The notes under the pieces are model-generated. The model did not search any database. It was given only the letters and a program-made list of their open reading frames with translations, and was not told where the DNA came from. Source: an uncultured Flavobacteriaceae bacterium (lineage in GTDB: Bacteria; Bacteroidota; Bacteroidia; Flavobacteriales; Flavobacteriaceae). Taken from it: a stretch of DNA of 64,000 nt. Each line of letters opens with the position of its first letter. The first letter of the stretch is position 1. Below, in pieces: positions 50,289 to 58,548 of the stretch. Made by a program: the position numbers and the translations under genes. The stretch spans positions 620,001-684,000 of the forward strand of contig CAJIZF010000004.1 of the NCBI GenBank assembly GCA_905181835.1, written 5' to 3'.

Positions 50289-50294
50289 ATTTTT

Positions 50295-50302
50295 TATATT
50301 TG
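50295..50302 (+). promoter_or_regulatory. -7 box predicting a leaderless mRNA
   Basis: TATATTTG is a full consensus match and lies exactly 4 nt before the ATG at 50307, directly after the mdh terminator, the same architecture as at 35518. Confidence 0.55.
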
Positions 50303-50306
50303 AATC

Positions 50307-50930
50307 ATGAGTATAAAATTCTTTTTTGGTTTTTTAATAAGTATGGTTAGCTTGCTAGGATTAAGTCTTCAGCAACCGTCCAATTCACATCAAGAAATTA
50401 TCATAAAATTTAGCGATGCGAAAAGAATAACTCTAGAAACTCAAAACAATACCATTGCAATAGTTAAAAAACAATTGCAAAAAATAGGGATTAATTATTT
50501 AAAGGTTTCAAAAGACCATCAAGGTCATTTAAAAATCTCTTATTTTAGTTCTGTAGATACTGCATTTATAAAAAAAGTACTCAACGAAGGAAATCATTTT
50601 GCAGTAAGTTATTTAGCTAATCAAAACAATAAACAAACGGAGGATCATACTGGAACTAAAAGTTTAAATTTATATTTAGATGTTTTTAAAATACCTAAAA
50701 CTTTTGAAAATCCTTTTGAAAACAGCGGACTAGTTGTCCAGTTATTATCGAAAACCGATCGCTATTTTGTGCCAGATATTTTTGGCAGCTATTCATTGTT
50801 TCACAATATATATGGTTGCTTAACACAACAAAATAAATTTAAATACCATTCAAAACAAGAAACAAAAGTTGATGTTAAGTATTTGAAAACAATCCAAATA
50901 CGCGCAGGACCTTTCTCTTATCTTTCCTAG
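50307..50930 (+). CDS. Exported protein of unknown function upstream of secDF
   Basis: The 207-residue product has an N-terminal hydrophobic signal or anchor (MSIKFFFGFLISMVSLLGLSL) and a mature domain with alternating charged helices and strands (KFSDAKRITLETQNNTIAIV, KKQLQKIGINYLKVSKDHQG). The pattern of a short ferredoxin-like repeat recalls the periplasmic P1 portion of SecD, but I do not recognise a family and would not claim homology. It has its own promoter and precedes secDF by 127 nt. Confidence 0.65.
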   Translation: MSIKFFFGFLISMVSLLGLSLQQPSNSHQEIIIKFSDAKRITLETQNNTIAIVKKQLQKIGINYLKVSKDHQGHLKISYFSSVDTAFIKKVLNEGNHFAVSYLANQNNKQTEDHTGTKSLNLYLDVFKIPKTFENPFENSGLVVQLLSKTDRYFVPDIFGSYSLFHNIYGCLTQQNKFKYHSKQETKVDVKYLKTIQIRAGPFSYLS

Positions 50931-50991
50931 ATGACTATATTATCGTAAAAGATTAAAGTCGAAATCATTAGTTTAATAAATAAAAAAATAA

Positions 50992-51022
50992 TTGTCAGAT
51001 TATATGGTAAACTATATATTTG
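50992..51022 (+). promoter_or_regulatory. Promoter of secDF
   Basis: TTG (50992-50994), a 20-nt spacer and TATATTTG (51015-51022) give a full consensus promoter, 35 nt before the secDF ATG. Confidence 0.75.
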
Positions 51023-51057
51023 CTCGTTTTTAAAAATTTGACACAAAAAATATAACA

Positions 51058-54000
51058 ATGCAAAATAAAGGATTAATAAAAGTATTTGCGATTCTGTTTG
51101 GTTTGGTAAGTTTATATCAACTTTCATTCACCTACATTTCAAATAACGTAGAAGAAGATGCAAAGACATTTGCAACAACAAAATATGCTGCTAGCGAACC
51201 CGATAAAAGAAATTCAGCACAGGCTAGTTATTTAGATTCCATAGGGAATATACCAGTAGTTTCAGTAGGGCCTATTGAAATAGATTATAACACTGCCAAA
51301 GGAAAAGAATTAAATAAAGGGCTCGATTTAAAAGGAGGAATTAATGTTATATTACAAGTTTCTGTAAAAGATATCCTAAAGGGTTTAGCAAATAACACCA
51401 AAGACGCTGCCTTTAATCAAGCATTAAAGGACGCTTTTATTCTTCAAAAAGAATCCCAAGACACTTATTTGGAGTCCTTTTTTCAGGCTTTTGATGCGCT
51501 TCCAGGTGAAAATTTATTAGCATCACCAGATATATTTTTTAATAAAAATTTAGAAGATGATATCAATGCCGCTATGACTAACGGTGATGTATACCCAGTT
51601 ATCGAAAGAAAAATTGATGAATCTATAACAGCTGCCTTTGAAGTTTTAAGAAAACGTATCGATAAATTTGGTGTTACACAACCAAATATCCAGCGAATTG
51701 GTAAATCTGCTCGTATTTTAGTAGAATTACCTGGAGCGAAGGATGTAGAACGTGTAAAAAAGTTATTGCAAAGCACCGCTCAGCTCGAATTTTGGGGGGT
51801 ATACAAAATTGACGAATTGCAGGGTTTTATAGTTGCTGCAGACGCTAAATTAGCTGAGTTAAATAAAGTAAATGAACCAGAAGCTGAAGAAACTACTACA
51901 GACGCTAGCGAAGAAGATAACATTGTTGACGATTTAATAGGAGGGGAAGATGTTAATGACTCCATCGCAGATGCTTCAAAAGAAAGACCTTTACTAAGTA
52001 AAATGTTATATCCTGGACAAACAGGAAGACCTGAACTAGGAACTTTCATGTTAAAGGATACCGCAGTAATTAACGACTATTTAAAAACACCACAAATTAA
52101 ATCGCTGTTATCCGACAATCAGCGCTATGCAAAGTTTGTATGGGGCATTGCTTCGGAAAATAAAGAATTAGGGGAAGAAGTAGTAACCCTATATGCCATA
52201 AAATCAAACAGAGATCAATTACCTCCACTAGCAGGGGGCGTAGTTGTGGATGCGGTTCAAACTTATGACCAACTAGGAAGAGTAGTGGTTAGTATGCAAA
52301 TGAATGCCAGAGGTGCTAGAGTATGGGAGAAAATGACTGGTGAAGCCTACAACAACCAGTCTCAGATAGCCATTGTCTTAGATGATATTGTTTATTCTGC
52401 ACCAGGAGTTACCAGTGGTCCAATTGCAGGTGGTAGAAGTCAAATTTCTGGAGATTTTAATATCACAGAAGGACAAGATTTAGCAAATGTATTAAGAGCT
52501 GGTAAATTACCTGCCTCTGCAGAGATTATTCAAGGAGAAGTAGTAGGTCCTACTTTGGGACAAGAAGCAATTGATAGTGGAATCTTCTCATTTGTATTGG
52601 CACTTATTTTTGTATTGGTATGGATGGTTTTCTATTATGGTAAAGCAGGAACTTTTGCTGATGTAGCCTTGGTGGTTAATATTATATTTATTTTTGGAAT
52701 ATTAGCAGGATTAGGAGCGGTATTAACGCTTCCTGGTATAGCGGGTATTATACTTACCATAGGAATGTCGGTCGATGCTAACGTGCTTATTTTTGAACGT
52801 ATTAAGGAAGAACTAGCCAAAGGAAAAGCTCAAAAAGATGCTATTAACGACGGATTTAGCAATGCACTGTCTTCTATTTTAGATGCCAATATTACGACTG
52901 GATTAACTGGTTTTATACTGTTAATGTTTGGTACGGGACCCATTCAAGGGTTTGCAACAACGCTTTTAATAGGTATTGCAACCTCCTTATTTACTGCAAT
53001 ATTTATCACTAGACTATTTATCGATGGATATACTAGAAACGGAAAGCCGTTGCCATGTACAACTTCTTTAACTAAAAATATCCTTACCAACAATACGATT
53101 GAGTTCTTAAGAAAAAGGAAAGTGTCTTATGTAATCTCAGGTATCCTAATTCTATCAAGTTTAGGATCTTTAGTAACCGTTGGATTAAATCAGGGAGTCG
53201 ATTTTGTAGGAGGTAGAACTTATACGGTTCGCTTTGATAGAGATGTCAATGCAACTCAAGTTGAAGCAGACTTGATTGAAGTTTTTGGCTCTGCCGAAGC
53301 AAAAACTTACGGAGGAAGTAACCAGTTAAAAATTACAACTAAATATAAGGTAGATGAGGCCGGTACATCAGTTGACGAAGAAATTGAAAAAATGATGTTT
53401 GATGGTTTAAAATCAAATCTTCCAGAAGGCTTTACCTACAGTCAGTATATCGGAGATACCGAAAATAAAGTAGCGGGAAGAATGGAATCTTACAAAGTAA
53501 GCCCTACGATTGCCGATGACATTAAAAAAGCATCTTTTTGGGTTGTTTTAGGTTCATTAGTAGTGGTTTTCTTATACATATTGCTTCGTTTTAGAAGATG
53601 GCAATTTAGTTTAGGTGCCGTAGCAGCTGTATTCCATGATGTGCTCATTGTATTGGGTGTTTTTTCACTAACCTATAGATTTATGCCATTTAATATGGAA
53701 ATTGGTCAGTCTTTCATAGCAGCGATATTAACGGTTATTGGATATTCATTAAATGATACCGTTGTGGTATTTGACCGTATTCGTGAATTTTTTAACGACC
53801 ATCCATCTTGGAAAATGAACAAGGTAATCGATCAAGCATTAAATAGTACTTTAAGTCGTACCTTAAATACATCTTTAACTACCTTAATCGTATTGTTTTC
53901 GATATTTATATTTGGTGCTGAATCCATTCGAGGATTAATTTTCGCATTAATAGTTGGTGTATTAGTAGGTACCTACTCATCTCTCTTTATTGCAACACCT

Positions 54001-54072
54001 GTATTCTTCGATTCAGTTAAGAAAAAAGGAATTGACTTATCCAACAAAAAAGAAGAAGCCTTAGATGTTTAG
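51058..54072 (+). CDS. secDF: Protein translocase subunit SecDF (fused)
   Basis: SecDF uses the proton gradient to assist export through SecYEG. The 1004-residue protein is a natural fusion, usual for Bacteroidota. The SecD half has KGKELNKGLDLKGGINVILQ, AFEVLRKRIDKFGVTQPNIQ and the membrane block GLGAVLTLPGIAGIILTIG with MSVDANVLIFERIKEE. The SecF half starts near NTIEFLRKRKVSYVISGILI and has LNQGVDFVGGRTYTVRF and GYSLNDTVVVFDRIREF. Conserved Asp residues in both halves are present. A terminator follows. Confidence 0.97.
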   Translation: MQNKGLIKVFAILFGLVSLYQLSFTYISNNVEEDAKTFATTKYAASEPDKRNSAQASYLDSIGNIPVVSVGPIEIDYNTAKGKELNKGLDLKGGINVILQVSVKDILKGLANNTKDAAFNQALKDAFILQKESQDTYLESFFQAFDALPGENLLASPDIFFNKNLEDDINAAMTNGDVYPVIERKIDESITAAFEVLRKRIDKFGVTQPNIQRIGKSARILVELPGAKDVERVKKLLQSTAQLEFWGVYKIDELQGFIVAADAKLAELNKVNEPEAEETTTDASEEDNIVDDLIGGEDVNDSIADASKERPLLSKMLYPGQTGRPELGTFMLKDTAVINDYLKTPQIKSLLSDNQRYAKFVWGIASENKELGEEVVTLYAIKSNRDQLPPLAGGVVVDAVQTYDQLGRVVVSMQMNARGARVWEKMTGEAYNNQSQIAIVLDDIVYSAPGVTSGPIAGGRSQISGDFNITEGQDLANVLRAGKLPASAEIIQGEVVGPTLGQEAIDSGIFSFVLALIFVLVWMVFYYGKAGTFADVALVVNIIFIFGILAGLGAVLTLPGIAGIILTIGMSVDANVLIFERIKEELAKGKAQKDAINDGFSNALSSILDANITTGLTGFILLMFGTGPIQGFATTLLIGIATSLFTAIFITRLFIDGYTRNGKPLPCTTSLTKNILTNNTIEFLRKRKVSYVISGILILSSLGSLVTVGLNQGVDFVGGRTYTVRFDRDVNATQVEADLIEVFGSAEAKTYGGSNQLKITTKYKVDEAGTSVDEEIEKMMFDGLKSNLPEGFTYSQYIGDTENKVAGRMESYKVSPTIADDIKKASFWVVLGSLVVVFLYILLRFRRWQFSLGAVAAVFHDVLIVLGVFSLTYRFMPFNMEIGQSFIAAILTVIGYSLNDTVVVFDRIREFFNDHPSWKMNKVIDQALNSTLSRTLNTSLTTLIVLFSIFIFGAESIRGLIFALIVGVLVGTYSSLFIATPVFFDSVKKKGIDLSNKKEEALDV

Positions 54073-54092
54073 CTTTTTTGCACAAATCATAT

Positions 54093-54121
54093 AAACCAGC
54101 TTTAGCTAAGGCGGTTTTTTT
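54093..54121 (+). terminator. Terminator after secDF
   Basis: AAACC plus GCTTT pairs with AAGGC plus GGTTT (one G-U pair and one bulged A) around an AGCT loop, followed by seven T. It begins 21 nt after the secDF stop. Confidence 0.85.
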
Positions 54122-54348
54122 GTACATAACATATTCATTGTGTAATCAATTACATTGATCTAAGTAATTCTAAATTATAAATACCTATTAATATTTTAGT
54201 GTTTACAAAGTTTAATTCCTTTTGTACACTTATTTTATTTTATTAAATTAAATTTAAAAAGCTTTTTTTTTGTTTAGCATTTAGTTTCATAATATATTTA
54301 TTGTCCTTTAAATACTATAAAGACTTAATTTTAACTAAAACTAATTTC

Positions 54349-55356
54349 ATGAAAAAAATTACATTAATCATGTTTGCGTTCCTTGCTTCAGTATCTCTAT
54401 GTGCAGGTAAATGCTCAGACATACACTGGAGATACACGGTGCTATTCCAGACAATATTGTCCTGTTTAACTCCGTTACATCGATGCTGCAGCTGCAACAT
54501 TTTGGCTCTAGTAGGTTCAGCAGTAGGTGAATACACCTTCGACAATGTGACTTTAAACATTTCACACGTACTTGGGACGGAGATTTAGAAATTAATCTGG
54601 TTTCACCAAGCGGTGTATCTTTAGACTTAATCATCAGTCAACGGAGGTCTTGGTGACAATTACACTGATACCGTTTTCCAAGATGGAGCACCTAGTATTA
54701 CTACTGGTTCTGCTCCATTTAATGGTACTTTCTCTGCGGAAGGTGGATCAATGGCAGCTACGTTTGCTGGAGAAGCATGCTTAACGGAATGGATTGGTCA
54801 TTAAATGGATTTTATTGGAGATACTGGGAGTGTAAACTCTTGGTCAATAACTTTCTCAGAAATTTTACCACCACCACCATATCTTTTCAGTCAAGATTGT
54901 TCAGAAGAGATGCCTTTAGAATTTCACCCACCATTATTGCTTCTGCTGGAGTAGTGGTTGCAGATTCAGGATATCCTAGTGATACTGGTGTTGTTGGTAT
55001 CTGGACTTGGAGAATACGTTCTTGAGAGCATTGTTGTAAATGCTCAAGGAGATAATGGCTGAGGATGTAGCATTTTATTACAACCAGCATCGGTACAACA
55101 TATTATGGGAACTTGGTGGTGTTGCCGGAGGAACCGATGGTATGGACACTGCTGTAGATTTAACATTTACAGATTCTTCTTCGAATAACTATATTGATTG
55201 GACTGGTGGCGCACCTGCTGCTGATTACTTCCAGAAGATGGAGCATTTAATGCAGCACTTGCTGGATTAGATATCAACGGCGAGTGGTTTTTGAGTTTTA
55301 GAAGGTGCTGGTAGTCAGATGTTACTACAGTAAACAGTTTTTGTATTAACTGGGCA
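54349..55356 (+). pseudogene. 5' part of adhesin copy 1, broken by many frameshifts
   Basis: An ATG at 54349 opens a signal peptide (MKKITLIMFAFLASVSLCAG). Coding sense then moves between all three frames: AQTYTGD, VGSAVGEYTFDNVTLNISH, TWDGDLEINLVSPSGVSLDL, GGLGDNYTDTVFQDGAPSIT, FSQDCSEEMPLEF and LWELGGVAGGTDGMDTAVDL. The pieces spell a P-domain (proprotein convertase type) and then a segment matching residues 240-400 of copy 2 (58549). I count at least ten small indels in about 1 kb. Between indels the protein sense is intact, which fits recent damage or uncorrected sequence errors better than long decay. Confidence 0.7.
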
Positions 55357-58356
55357 ATGAGCTCAGGAGACGCACCAGAGATTTTCTGTTTAGCAGATTT
55401 TGCTGCAGATAACGATGAAGGAGCTTGTGGCGCAGTAGTTAATTTTGCACCACCAATTGCATTGGATACAGAAGATGGTACTTTAGCTGCAGCTAATATA
55501 GTACAAACTGCAGGTCCTGCTACAGGAAGTGAATTTCCAGTAGGCGATACGGATGTAACATTTACAGCTACTGATTCTCATGGAAATGAGACTTCATGTA
55601 CTTTTGTAGTTACTATCAACGATGCTGAGGCACCCGTTGCTGTATGTCAAGCAGTAACAGTTACTTTAGATGCTATGGGAATGGGATCAATAGTTGCTTC
55701 TGATTTAGATGGCGGTTCTACTGATAACTGTGGAGTTGATTCATTCGCAGCATCACAGACAACATTTGGTTGTTCAGATGTAGGAGATGTAACCGTAGTT
55801 TTAGAGGTATACGATGTAGCTGGAAACATGACTTCATGTGAAGCTACAGTAACCGTAGTTGACGAAACAGCACCAGTAATAGAATGTATTGGATCACCAT
55901 CTGGTCCATCTGTCTTTATAAATGAAGCACCTATTGAAGTTGCTGTTGTTGAAAGTGTTTTAACACTTTCTGATGACGTTGAATTACAAGATTTAAATGT
56001 AAACTTAGATATTACTCACGCTTGGATCGGTGATATGATTATCACATTAACATCACCAGCTGGAACAACAGTAACTTTACTTGATACAATGGGTGGAGGA
56101 GCTTTTGGATGTAATGGTGACGGTGTATTGGTTACTTTAGACGATGATGCTGCTGAGGGTATCAATGATCAATGTGATGTATTAGTTACAGGAGTATATA
56201 GCCCACTTGAAGCATTAGCTGCTTTCAATGGTGAAATGTCAATGGGAGACTGGACATTATCAGTTACAGACACTTTCACTGCAGGTGACGATGGTGTTTT
56301 AAATTCTTGGGGAGTTGATTTCCAATACGAGCCAGTTGTTACACCACCATTATTACTAGATTTAAATGCTGACGGAACAGTAACAGTCCCAGCTTCTGAT
56401 TTACTTTTAGATGTTATTGAGGCATGTGATTATTCCGTAGTATCAGGTTCAACAGGACCTTGTTCACAAAGTAATCCTGGAAATAACTTAGAAGGAGCTA
56501 CATTTAACAATGGAGCACCATTCTGGGTAGCTAATCAAGTTACATCTACTGGAGATTTTACACTTACACAAATCACAATGAACTTGTGGCATAATGTTGG
56601 AGCTTCTGTTGCTGATATGACATTTACATACTACGCAGATGCTGCAGGACAACCTGGAGCAGCTATAGGAACAGAAACAGTATCACCAACATCTCAAACT
56701 GTAGTAGGTGGGCCATTTGATGGTGCATTTGATGCTAGTGAGGTAGTTTATGATATTACACCAGTTGAATTTGCAGCAGGTACATATTGGATTGGAACAG
56801 TTGGAGCTGCTTCAGATGCCGGTGTATTAGGTTGGGAAAACACAACAGCATCAAGTAACGGAAACGGTTGGGCAACATCAGGTGATGGTGGAGCTACGTG
56901 GAGTGTAGATGCTGGTGGAGACGGTGTATATACTTTCTCTGGAGTTTGTGGTGTCGCTGACCCATTAAACTTCACTTTCGATTGTTCTAACTTAGGAGAG
57001 AACGTTATCGATGTTGTTGTAACTGATGCATCTGGAAACTCTACTAGTTGTCAAGCAACGGTAATTGTATCTGATGTAACTGCACCAGTATTAGTATGTG
57101 GACCTAGCGAAGATGTTACTACGGTAACTGTTGATTTTGAAGGATCTTCTGTACCAGAAGGTTGGTCAGTATCAAACACAGCTGGAGATTTTGATTGGAC
57201 ATTTGGAGCCTCAGGTGCTATAAATGCCGGAGGAACTATTCCATTTGCAAGTAACGCAGCAATTTTCGATGACGATGCAGCAGGAAATGGAAATGTAAAC
57301 AATGCATCACTATTAACCCCAGTATGGGATATGAGTGGTACCTCATCAGTAACGATGTCTTACGACTATAGCTTTAACGAGTTAGGAGCTGGAGAGACTT
57401 TAGCGGTAGATGTATATGATGGCGCTGCATGGCAAAATGTAGTTCTGTATGATGTGTCTGTATTAACTCCAGAGAATTCAGGAGTAATTGACGGATCTGC
57501 ATTAGCAAACGCTGACTTCCAAGTACGTTTTACATATGACGATGCTGGATCATGGGGATGGAATGCTGGAGTAGATAACTTCCAGATTGATTTCGCTCTT
57601 CCACCAGCAAATCCAGATGTAGTAACTGTTACATTAGGAGAAGACGGTATGGCAGAATTAGATGCTATGGATTTCTTATCTGAAGCATATGATGCTTGTG
57701 GTATCGATGTATTGATTGCAGATTTAGAGATGGTAAGTTGTGATGATATCGGAACTCCAATCGAGGTAACGGTATTCGCTACGGATGCTAGTGGAAACAT
57801 TGCAAGTTGTTCAGTCGAGGTTGTAGTTGTAGATACTATGGCACCAGTACTTACTTGTCCAGAAGATGTTTCGGTAATGGTAGATCCTGATGGGACTCAT
57901 ACTGTAGCTGATTACATAGGATCAGGTGAGGCGACTGCTACAGATAACTGTACAGATCCAGTAAGTGACTTTACACAGGATCCTGCAGCAGGAACTGTTT
58001 TAGGAGTAGGCGAATGGGTAGTTACATTTACAGCTACTGATGAGTACGGAAACGTATCTACTTGTGAGATGAACTTAGATTTAACACTCTTAGGGAATGA
58101 AGACAACGAGTTAAGTAGTGCAATTGCATTATATCCTAACCCAGCTGGAGAGCAAGTGACTATATCAAACAGCTCTAACATTACATTAGAGACTGCTATG
58201 ATTTACGATCTTAACGGAAAGTTAGTATCACAGATCAACTTGCAGGATATGCAAAGTGAACAAGTGATCGATGTATCTTCATATGCAACTGGAGTGTACA
58301 TGGTACAGATCACAGGAGATCAATCAAGCGTTGTAAAACGAATGATCAAAGAGTAG
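55357..58356 (+). CDS. Large T9SS adhesin, copy 1 (HYR and P domains), open part
   Basis: This 999-residue ORF is the open part of a gene that should start at 54349; the ATG used is internal (copy 2 reads through the same place). In order: a HYR domain (about 7-90), a second HYR-like domain (90-180, TDNCGVDSFAASQTTFGCSD), a P-domain (184-328, LNVNLDITHAWIGDMIITL), a unique beta domain, a block shared with copy 2 from DCSNLGENV (541) that holds a choice-of-anchor/jelly-roll part (VTVDFEGSSVPEGWSVSN), a final HYR domain (APVLTCPEDVSVMVDPDGTH) and the T9SS type A sorting domain from about 913 (ALYPNPAGEQVTISN). It is a surface-anchored or secreted binding protein. Confidence 0.85.
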   Translation: MSSGDAPEIFCLADFAADNDEGACGAVVNFAPPIALDTEDGTLAAANIVQTAGPATGSEFPVGDTDVTFTATDSHGNETSCTFVVTINDAEAPVAVCQAVTVTLDAMGMGSIVASDLDGGSTDNCGVDSFAASQTTFGCSDVGDVTVVLEVYDVAGNMTSCEATVTVVDETAPVIECIGSPSGPSVFINEAPIEVAVVESVLTLSDDVELQDLNVNLDITHAWIGDMIITLTSPAGTTVTLLDTMGGGAFGCNGDGVLVTLDDDAAEGINDQCDVLVTGVYSPLEALAAFNGEMSMGDWTLSVTDTFTAGDDGVLNSWGVDFQYEPVVTPPLLLDLNADGTVTVPASDLLLDVIEACDYSVVSGSTGPCSQSNPGNNLEGATFNNGAPFWVANQVTSTGDFTLTQITMNLWHNVGASVADMTFTYYADAAGQPGAAIGTETVSPTSQTVVGGPFDGAFDASEVVYDITPVEFAAGTYWIGTVGAASDAGVLGWENTTASSNGNGWATSGDGGATWSVDAGGDGVYTFSGVCGVADPLNFTFDCSNLGENVIDVVVTDASGNSTSCQATVIVSDVTAPVLVCGPSEDVTTVTVDFEGSSVPEGWSVSNTAGDFDWTFGASGAINAGGTIPFASNAAIFDDDAAGNGNVNNASLLTPVWDMSGTSSVTMSYDYSFNELGAGETLAVDVYDGAAWQNVVLYDVSVLTPENSGVIDGSALANADFQVRFTYDDAGSWGWNAGVDNFQIDFALPPANPDVVTVTLGEDGMAELDAMDFLSEAYDACGIDVLIADLEMVSCDDIGTPIEVTVFATDASGNIASCSVEVVVVDTMAPVLTCPEDVSVMVDPDGTHTVADYIGSGEATATDNCTDPVSDFTQDPAAGTVLGVGEWVVTFTATDEYGNVSTCEMNLDLTLLGNEDNELSSAIALYPNPAGEQVTISNSSNITLETAMIYDLNGKLVSQINLQDMQSEQVIDVSSYATGVYMVQITGDQSSVVKRMIKE

Positions 58357-58421
58357 TAGGTGTTTAAATAACCAACTTAAATAAATACAAAATCCCTTCC
58401 TTAATTGGAGGGGATTTTTTT
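56980..58421 (+). repeat. 1.4-kb direct repeat, copy A
   Basis: From GATTGTTCTAACTTAG (56980) to the adhesin stop the sequence matches 61465-62841 without a net indel and with roughly two dozen mismatches by eye, about 98 percent identity. The match goes on, with a 4-nt shift, through the terminator to 58421. Confidence 0.88.
58390..58421 (+). terminator. Terminator of adhesin copy 1
   Basis: AAATCCCTTCC / GGAGGGGATTT (one G-U pair) around a TTAATT loop, followed by T. The same element recurs at 62871 and 63234. Confidence 0.9.
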
Positions 58422-58507
58422 ATGCAATAAAGATTTTTATATTTCTATAACCTCTATAATACATGTGTCATATATGTATCATTTTTTTTAATTAATATAT
58501 AATATCT

Positions 58508-58515
58508 TATATTTG
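58508..58515 (+). promoter_or_regulatory. Candidate -7 box for adhesin copy 2
   Basis: TATATTTG, a full TAnnTTTG match, lies 33 nt before the ATG at 58549. No clear TTG stands at -33. Confidence 0.5.
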
Positions 58516-58548
58516 TCGGTATTTAATAATTTACTAAATTAAACAAAC

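Noticed and set aside
54301-54588. ORF of 95 aa at the start of adhesin copy 1 as an independent small gene
   Set aside because: Only its signal peptide (from 54349) makes sense; the rest is the adhesin P-domain region read out of frame.
57366-57800. Long reverse-strand ORFs in the adhesin genes (144 aa at 57366-57800 and 61851-62285, and others)
   Set aside because: They lie antisense to open, domain-bearing genes and exist because that coding sequence has few stop codons in the complement; the two are identical only because the underlying genes are repeated.
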